Part shown: positions 1 to 5,006 of the stretch, in pieces
Numbering within the stretch: position 1 is the first letter of the stretch
How the letters are laid out: each line of letters opens with the position of its first letter
Assembly (NCBI GenBank): GCA_003454415.1
Contig: DMKG01000208.1
Span: 1 to 5,006, forward strand
Direction of reading: 5' to 3'
DNA from: Alphaproteobacteria bacterium
Lineage (GTDB): Bacteria > Pseudomonadota > Alphaproteobacteria > UBA11222
Length of the DNA stretch: 5,006 nt
Translations under genes and position numbers: made by a program
The notes under the pieces: generated by a model
Databases searched by the model: none
Told to the model about the DNA's origin: nothing
The model's input: only the letters and a program-made list of their open reading frames with translations

Positions 1-452
1 GCCGTCTTTGCCGATGCGATGCTCGGCATCGCCTGCAATCGCTCCCGGGTCTCGGGGTCGAGATTGGGCAGGCTCTCCGCGATCGATGCTGGCGAAGTCC
101 TGTCAGGTTCGGCGAACAGCACGTCGAAGCCGATGGCGAGGGCGCCGTACTCTTCCAGGCGGCGCACGATCTCGGCCATCCTGGTGCGCGGCCATGGCCA
201 CTGGCCAAGCCGGGTGAGGGATTCATCGTCTATATCGACGATGCGCACCGGCAGGTTGGGGTCATAGGGGCGGGGTTTTTGCGCCACATAAAAATCGAAA
301 ACCATTGTGCGCACCGCCTGGAGGAGTGGCGGCTGCCACCAGTGCAGAATGCTGTAGGCCAGCATCACTATCAATGGCGCGCCCCATCGCAGATAGGGAA
401 TCAACCTGGCAAGCCCGGCAAAGGGCAAGCCTGAAACCGGCCTATCCGCCAT
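1..452 (-). CDS. CHASE2-domain membrane signalling protein, N-terminal part (cut by left window edge)
   Basis: Only the first 150 codons are visible, and the gene continues beyond base 1. I translated it from the minus strand starting at the ATG at 452-450. A short N-terminal cytoplasmic stretch (MADRPVSG...) is followed by one hydrophobic segment at about residues 23-40. From about residue 68 comes a typical CHASE2 opening: VRIVDIDDESL, then LGQWPWPR, then an amphipathic helix and AIGFDVLFAEPD. CHASE2 is an extracytoplasmic sensing domain, usually followed by further transmembrane segments and a cytoplasmic output domain: a class III adenylate/guanylate cyclase, a histidine kinase or a diguanylate cyclase. 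The output domain is outside this window, so the enzyme type is unknown; adenylate cyclase is the commonest form with this N-terminus. The ribosome binding site is weak (GATGGTG just upstream). The ATG codons at 462 and 465 are out of frame and soon reach a stop. The gene is divergent from the cupin gene. Confidence 0.85.
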   Translation of the reverse strand, partial: MADRPVSGLPFAGLARLIPYLRWGAPLIVMLAYSILHWWQPPLLQAVRTMVFDFYVAQKPRPYDPNLPVRIVDIDDESLTRLGQWPWPRTRMAEIVRRLEEYGALAIGFDVLFAEPDRTSPASIAESLPNLDPETRERLQAMPSIASAKT

Positions 453-592
453 TATGCACCATCATGCTGTCCCCAATTTCAGTATGCCATGCAGATCAGA
501 TGGACCTGTTTCCGGACGGGATCATCGGAACGCAGAAAACAGATAGATACCAGAAATTGCAGCAGGTTGCAGCATCACTAAAATTCGCCATG

Positions 593-651
593 CTCCTGCG
601 CCATCCCGCCCAGGATGCCTGTTTGCGCCGCAAACCGGCGCTGAGCAGGAG
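593..651 (+). promoter_or_regulatory. Candidate structured leader: three-way junction upstream of the cupin gene
   Basis: Three sets of complementary segments nest here. An outer 7-bp stem pairs CTCCTGC (593-599) with GCAGGAG (645-651). Inside it, hairpin 1 pairs CATCC (602-606) with GGATG (613-617) around a 6-base loop. Hairpin 2 pairs GTTTGC (621-626) with GCAAAC (630-635) around GCC, and is extended by CC (618-619) with GG (637-638) across one mismatch. The 3' strand of the outer stem overlaps the Shine-Dalgarno-like AGGAGG (647-652), so folding could mask it. There is no T-run, so it is not a simple terminator. The 15-bp palindrome GTTTGCGCCGCAAAC (621-635) could equally be a protein-binding operator. 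I recognise no known riboswitch family. The pairing is seen in the sequence; a regulatory role is inference. Confidence 0.3.
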
Positions 652-804
652 GATGACAGGAGATCATGCCGGAATTTGAAGGCCCGGTGCGCATGAAATC
701 CGGGAAATACGTTAGCAGGCCGCTGCCCCGCGCCCGCTATGGCCCACGCTTTTCTTGCGCGCGGTCCGTTGGCGTGGCAGCATTCCCTCATGAGTTCAAA
801 GAAC

Positions 805-810
805 GGGAGG
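805..810 (+). promoter_or_regulatory. Ribosome binding site that supports the cupin start at 816
   Basis: GGGAGG lies five bases before the ATG at 816-818, close to ideal spacing. It favours this start over the in-frame ATG at 666, whose AGGAG (658-662) is only three bases away. The family's usual length also favours 816. Confidence 0.65.
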
Positions 811-815
811 AAAAT

Positions 816-1262
816 ATGACGCTTCCACAGGATATTTCACCGGCCAATAACGAGATCATGGATACGCTCGCCAAATCCAGCAATATGAAATGGATCGAAA
901 CCGAACCAGGCGCCGCCATGAAGGTTTTGTGGGTCGGTCCCGAAACCGGCCGCTGGGCGGTGCTGCTGAAATGGAAAAAGGGTTATGTCGCAGGGCCCCA
1001 CAAGCACCTTTCCGCGGCCCACGCCTATGTCCTCAGCGGCAAATTGCAGGTGCGCGACACGATCGTGGAGGAAGGCGACTACCTCTATGAACCGAACGGC
1101 ATGGTGCATGGCGCCACCACCGCGCTGGAAGACACGGTCTATCTGTTCATCTGCGACGGGCCGTTATTATTCTTTGATGACGAGAAATTCAGCGGCTATC
1201 TCGGCTGGGAGCAGTTGCAGCGCCTGCAACAGAAAAGCAGCGCCAGGGCGGCGGCGGAGTAA
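816..1262 (+). CDS. Small single-domain cupin protein, Dke1/ChrR-like
   Basis: This 148-residue protein is probably cytoplasmic, with no signal peptide or membrane segment. It is one cupin beta-barrel. Cupin motif 1 is seen as GPHKHLSAAHAYVLSG (residues 60-75) and motif 2 as GDYLYEPNGMVHG (87-99). Likely metal ligands are His62, His64 and His98. His69 stands where classical cupins carry glutamate. The C-terminal stretch GPLLFFDD...GWEQLQ (115-135) and the overall length resemble acetylacetone dioxygenase Dke1 (about 153 residues, three-His iron site) and the 2,4'-dihydroxyacetophenone dioxygenase group. That comparison is from memory, not an alignment. A non-haem metal dioxygenase or a metal-binding sensor is plausible, but the substrate is unknown and no catabolic neighbours point to one. 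It converges on the tRNA-Lys gene, with 13 bp between its stop and the tRNA 3' end. An upstream in-frame ATG at 666 would add 50 residues without recognisable domain character. Confidence 0.85.
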   Translation: MTLPQDISPANNEIMDTLAKSSNMKWIETEPGAAMKVLWVGPETGRWAVLLKWKKGYVAGPHKHLSAAHAYVLSGKLQVRDTIVEEGDYLYEPNGMVHGATTALEDTVYLFICDGPLLFFDDEKFSGYLGWEQLQRLQQKSSARAAAE

Positions 1263-1275
1263 AGGCTGCTGGAGG

Positions 1276-1351
<76 letters not shown>

Positions 1352-1367
1352 CTGTTGCGTGTGAGAG

Positions 1368-1396
1368 CATATAACAAAGCCGGACGGGGGTGTCCA
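1368..1396 (-). promoter_or_regulatory. Candidate sigma-70-type promoter for tRNA-Lys
   Basis: On the minus strand, TGGACA (1396-1391; five of six bases match TTGACA) is separated by exactly 17 bases from TATATG (1373-1368; four of six match TATAAT). Transcription would begin near 1361, leaving a leader of about 10 bases before the tRNA 5' end at 1351, which fits a stable-RNA gene. The match is by eye. Confidence 0.5.
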
Positions 1397-1397
1397 T

Positions 1398-1413
1398 CCT
1401 CCCTTGAGGGGGG
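1398..1413 (+). other. Short GC-rich hairpin between the ferritin-like gene and the tRNA promoter
   Basis: CCTCCC (1398-1403) can pair with GGGGGG (1408-1413) around TTGA, with one G-U pair in the plus-strand RNA. In the minus-strand RNA, which is the direction of the upstream operon, the same position is a C-A mismatch. No T-tract follows on either strand. It may slow or end transcription leaving the operon, but it is not a standard intrinsic terminator, so read-through into the tRNA is possible. Confidence 0.2.
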
Positions 1414-1414
1414 G

Positions 1415-1849
1415 TCAGGCCGCGCCGGGATGACGTTCCAGAAATGCGGCGCAGTCCGCGATATTCGTCTTATGCATATCCAGCATACGCTGTAGGTCGG
1501 AACGCAAATCCCCTTCATCCAGCGCCGGTATCATGGCTTCCAGTTCGCGCACCACCCAGCCCTGGCCGCGATTAAGAAAGGCTAGCCTTGCCTCCAGTCC
1601 CTGTTTGCCCATGATTTTTTCCAGGAAGCTCCCCGTTTGCGGGGTAGGTTCACCCCCCAGATGGGTGACCCAGCGCGTCAGCATTCCGCAGCACCAGGCT
1701 TCATCATGGCGCACCGTTTCGATCAGCGTCTCAGCGGGGCCGTGTGCATATTCCTGGCGGAAGGCGGTGGCGGCCTTGGCGCCAGCGCGTTCGGCCTCCA
1801 GCAGAGAGTTGAGAAATTCGATCAATCGCGGGTTATCAGGCTGGGTCAT
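1415..1849 (-). CDS. Small ferritin-like helical protein, probably DUF6306 family
   Basis: This 144-residue protein is predicted to be almost entirely alpha-helical, with four amphipathic segments at about 6-32, 38-64, 82-108 and 114-139, and no signal peptide or membrane segment. Acidic and histidine residues sit where a four-helix ferritin-like bundle would hold metal: LLEAERAG (Glu18, Glu20), RHDE (His48, Asp49, Glu50), RELE (Glu102, Glu104) and DMH (Asp125, His126). I assign it to the DUF6306/ferritin-like group from memory of such sequences; no function is known to me. WCCGM (52-56) carries a Cys-Cys pair, and Cys133 is a third cysteine. It begins 8 bp after the rodA stop. Its ribosome binding site GAGG (1859-1856) overlaps that TGA with a 6-base spacer, so translation is probably coupled to rodA. 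It is the last protein gene of the minus-strand run. Metal or oxidative-stress functions are possible but not shown. Confidence 0.75.
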   Translation of the reverse strand: MTQPDNPRLIEFLNSLLEAERAGAKAATAFRQEYAHGPAETLIETVRHDEAWCCGMLTRWVTHLGGEPTPQTGSFLEKIMGKQGLEARLAFLNRGQGWVVRELEAMIPALDEGDLRSDLQRMLDMHKTNIADCAAFLERHPGAA

Positions 1850-1857
1850 CCTTCACC

Positions 1858-3021
1858 TCAATAGAACAGACCGGGATTATCCGGAATGGTGACGGAGCGG
1901 TGCACCGACGCGCTTAGTATAAGGCCAAAACCAAACAGCAGAGTCAACATCGCCGTGCCTCCGTAGGACACAAACGGTAAGGGGATGCCGACCACGGGTA
2001 TCAGCCCCATGACCATGGCCATATTGATGAAAACATAGAGAAAGAAATTCAGCATCACCCCCAGAACGATCAGACGTCCGAATTGATGCCGGATGCGCAG
2101 GGCGAGGATATAACAATAGATGATCACCATGGCGAACAGGCTGACCAGAGCCAGTGCGCCGATCATACCCAATTCCTCAGCCAGCATGGTGAATACGAAA
2201 TCCGTCTGCATTTCCGGAAGGAAATCGAGATGGCTCTGCGTGCCCTGCATATAGCCTTTGCCAAACACCCCGCCGGAGCCAAAGGCTATTTTTGACTGCA
2301 TGATGTGATAGCCCGCCCCGAGAGGGTCCTGTTCGGGGTTGAGAAAGGTCAGAATCCGGTTGCGCTGATAGTCATGCAGGAAGGTCCAGGCGATAGGCAG
2401 GGCTGCCGAAACGGCGGCGATACCCGCCAGGAAATAATATTTGGAAACCCCCAGCAAAAAAAGCATCCCACCAGCGCCCGCCATTAACAAGACCGCCGTT
2501 CCCAGGTCCGGCTGGCGCATGACCAGGGCCACTGGCGCCAGCACAAGGAATAATGGCCATAGCAGGGCCACGGGGTGGGAAATACGGCCCGGATTGAGGC
2601 TATGAAAATAGCGGGCATACACCATCACCACAGCGATTTTCATCAGCTCGGATGGTTGCAGTTGAATGAGGCCCAGATCGATCCAGCGCTGCGCCCCCAT
2701 ACCTATTTCACCAGCTATCTCGACCCAGATGATCAGGACGAGCGACACCGCGTAAACCGGGTAGGCCAACCGCATCCAATGGCGGATATCGGTCAGCGCC
2801 ACGCAAAGCATGATGACGACGCCAGCGGCAAACCGCAACAGATGGGCTCCCGCCCAGGGAGACCAGCCGCGACCGGCGGAATACAGCATGGCGGCGCCGG
2901 TGCAGGCGATAAGGCTCAGCAGAAAGACCAGCCCCCAACTGATCCGCTCCAGCTTTTCCTTTAGGTTGGGTCCCGATGCGCCAGTATTGGCTGAACCCAG
3001 CGCGGATTCAAAGGAGGTCAT
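1858..3021 (-). CDS. rodA: RodA, SEDS-family peptidoglycan glycosyltransferase
   Basis: RodA polymerises lipid II into glycan strands during cell elongation, working in the inner membrane with a class B PBP (PBP2) and the MreBCD machinery. This 387-residue protein has about ten hydrophobic segments, beginning at about 29-48 after a polar N-terminus. SEDS hallmarks are in order: QRWIDLG (111-117), QPSELMKIA (122-130), RQPDLGTA (169-176), NPEQDPLGAGYH (228-239), the extracellular loop PEMQTDFVF (269-277) with the expected catalytic Asp274, AEELGMIG (281-288), and PVVGIPLPFVSYGG (342-355). Length matches the RodA branch; the AEELG and loop motifs fit RodA/FtsW, and the missing long cytoplasmic tail argues against FtsW. 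The ATG at 3021 is the only reasonable start before residue 45; an AGGA lies 10 bases upstream, a rather long spacing. It sits 48 bp downstream of lpdA, without pbp2 or mre genes in view, and is followed closely by the ferritin-like gene. Confidence 0.95.
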   Translation of the reverse strand: MTSFESALGSANTGASGPNLKEKLERISWGLVFLLSLIACTGAAMLYSAGRGWSPWAGAHLLRFAAGVVIMLCVALTDIRHWMRLAYPVYAVSLVLIIWVEIAGEIGMGAQRWIDLGLIQLQPSELMKIAVVMVYARYFHSLNPGRISHPVALLWPLFLVLAPVALVMRQPDLGTAVLLMAGAGGMLFLLGVSKYYFLAGIAAVSAALPIAWTFLHDYQRNRILTFLNPEQDPLGAGYHIMQSKIAFGSGGVFGKGYMQGTQSHLDFLPEMQTDFVFTMLAEELGMIGALALVSLFAMVIIYCYILALRIRHQFGRLIVLGVMLNFFLYVFINMAMVMGLIPVVGIPLPFVSYGGTAMLTLLFGFGLILSASVHRSVTIPDNPGLFY

Positions 3022-3069
3022 GCCAGGCTTATCCTGCCGTCATCATGCAGAGGGTTTGTTTCCTGCCGT
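3022..3069 (-). repeat. lpdA-rodA spacer with a 9-bp direct repeat
   Basis: TCCTGCCGT (plus strand) occurs at 3032-3040 and again at 3061-3069, 29 bp apart. The second copy directly follows the lpdA stop codon. On the coding strand each copy reads ACGGCAGGA and contains an AGGA, and the copy nearer rodA supplies its likely ribosome binding site. Between them an out-of-frame mini-ORF (ATG at 3046, stop at 3031-3029, five codons) ends just before rodA. No terminator or promoter is evident, so rodA is probably transcribed with lpdA. Confidence 0.4.
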
Positions 3070-4473
<1,404 letters not shown>

Positions 4474-4481
4474 GAGTGCTT

Positions 4482-5006
4482 TCAGACCAGCATGCTAAGG
4501 GGTTTTTCGATAAATCCCCTGAAAACGGAAAGAAACCTGGCGCCCAGCGCGCCATCCACGATCCGGTGATCGCAGGAAAGGGTGCAATCCATCCGTGTGG
4601 CGATGGCGAGCGCCCCATCTTTCACCACCGGGCGCTGTTCGCCCGCCCCCACCGCCAGGATCATGCTTTGCGGCGGATTGATGACGGCGGAAAACTCCTT
4701 GACGCCAAACATGCCCAGATTGGAGATGGTGAATGTGCCGCCCTGATATTCATCGGGTTTCAGCTTGCGCGCCCTGGCCCTCGCCGCCAGATCGTTTATA
4801 GCGTTAGAAATCTCCGCAAGGCCTTTCAGCTCCGCCTGCCGGATAATCGGAGTGATCAGCCCGTCCTCCATCGCCACCGCCACCCCGATATCCGCGTGTT
4901 TGTGCCGCAGCATCGCCGCATCGGACCAGGACGCGTTGGCCTCGGGAACCCGGCGCAGGGCCAGGGCCGAGGCGCGGATGATGAAATCATTGACGCTGAG
5001 CTTGTA
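4482..5006 (-). CDS. aceF: Dihydrolipoamide acetyltransferase (E2), C-terminal catalytic domain; cut by right window edge
   Basis: E2 transfers the acetyl group from its lipoyl arm to CoA and forms the core of the pyruvate dehydrogenase complex. The last 174 codons are visible; the frame is open to the window edge, so the gene begins outside. The ATG at 4913 is internal, not the start: the 31 codons before it (YKLSVNDFIIRASALAL...) are standard E2 sequence. Catalytic-domain landmarks are VAVAMEDGLITPII (42-55 of the visible part), TFTISNLGMFG (91-101), INPPQSMILAVG (109-120) and the active site DHRIVDG with the catalytic His (147) and Asp (151), ending FIEKPLSMLV. Adjacent lpdA, and the NPPQ and SNLGMFG motifs, favour pyruvate dehydrogenase E2 over succinyl- or branched-chain E2. 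Lipoyl and E1/E3-binding domains lie outside the window. Alphaproteobacterial literature often calls this gene pdhC. Confidence 0.95.
   Translation of the reverse strand, partial: YKLSVNDFIIRASALALRRVPEANASWSDAAMLRHKHADIGVAVAMEDGLITPIIRQAELKGLAEISNAINDLAARARARKLKPDEYQGGTFTISNLGMFGVKEFSAVINPPQSMILAVGAGEQRPVVKDGALAIATRMDCTLSCDHRIVDGALGARFLSVFRGFIEKPLSMLV

Larger units (their letters stand above)
453..815. other. Divergent intergenic region without a convincing gene
   Basis: These 363 bases separate the CHASE2 gene (leftward) from the cupin gene (rightward), so promoters for both should lie here. I could not pick out a convincing -35/-10 pair for either. Visible structure includes a direct repeat TTGCAGCA at 557-564 and 567-574, exactly 10 bp apart, and a nested set of inverted repeats at 593-651 (separate entry). 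Two Shine-Dalgarno-like motifs, AGGAGG at 647-652 and AGGAG at 658-662, stand before an in-frame ATG at 666. The short open frames here on either strand show no recognisable protein character. If the 666 start is used, the noncoding part shrinks to 453-665. Confidence 0.6.

Noticed and set aside
305..679. Plus-strand open frame of 124 codons overlapping the CHASE2 start
   Set aside because: Its first part is antisense to the CHASE2 coding sequence and the rest crosses the intergenic region; no protein family signal.
522..791. Minus-strand open frame of 89 codons between the CHASE2 and cupin genes
   Set aside because: No domain character and Ala/Arg/Gly-rich composition; it overlaps the foldable leader and the upstream cupin frame. 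Probably a chance frame.
1382..1395. GGAC/GTCC hairpin as a terminator for the ferritin-like gene
   Set aside because: The stem is only four pairs with no T-tract, and it overlaps the better-supported tRNA promoter -35 element.
4482..4913. E2 read as a complete 143-residue protein starting at 4913
   Set aside because: The same frame continues upstream to the window edge with clear E2 catalytic-domain sequence, so this ATG is an internal methionine.

Overview
The window looks like chromosomal DNA from a GC-rich bacterium, most likely an alphaproteobacterium. That placement is an inference from gene content and protein character: a separate E2-E3 pyruvate dehydrogenase operon end, a CHASE2 sensor and a DUF6306-type small protein. 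No marker gene settles it. I see no insertion sequence, phage gene, CRISPR array or other mobile element, and base composition looks even throughout.

The right two thirds (about 1415-5006) is one minus-strand gene run, read from right to left. It starts with the C-terminal catalytic part of dihydrolipoamide acetyltransferase (E2, cut by the right edge). After an 8-bp gap comes a complete dihydrolipoyl dehydrogenase (E3, lpdA), then after 48 bp a complete SEDS-family cell-wall glycosyltransferase (rodA), then after 8 bp a small ferritin-like protein. The short gaps, and ribosome binding sites lying on the preceding stop codon, suggest co-transcription and translational coupling. E2 and E3 work together in the complex that makes acetyl-CoA from pyruvate. 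RodA builds peptidoglycan for cell elongation, so its place behind central-metabolism genes is the most notable feature of the layout.

Below this run, also on the minus strand, is a tRNA-Lys(CUU) gene (1276-1351) with an encoded CCA end and a good candidate promoter of its own (1368-1396). Facing it on the plus strand is a small cupin protein (816-1262) resembling the Dke1/ChrR-like cupins.

At the left edge a minus-strand gene begins at 452 and runs out of the window. It has an N-terminal membrane segment and the start of a CHASE2 sensory domain, so it is probably a membrane-bound signalling protein such as an adenylate cyclase. It is divergent from the cupin gene. The 363-bp region between them carries a potential three-way-junction fold (593-651), a short tandem repeat and a second possible start for the cupin gene.

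Most of the window is well-known housekeeping content. I found no convincing new system. The best leads are the rodA/ferritin-like pair behind the pyruvate dehydrogenase genes, the foldable leader of the cupin gene and the four-histidine cupin site.
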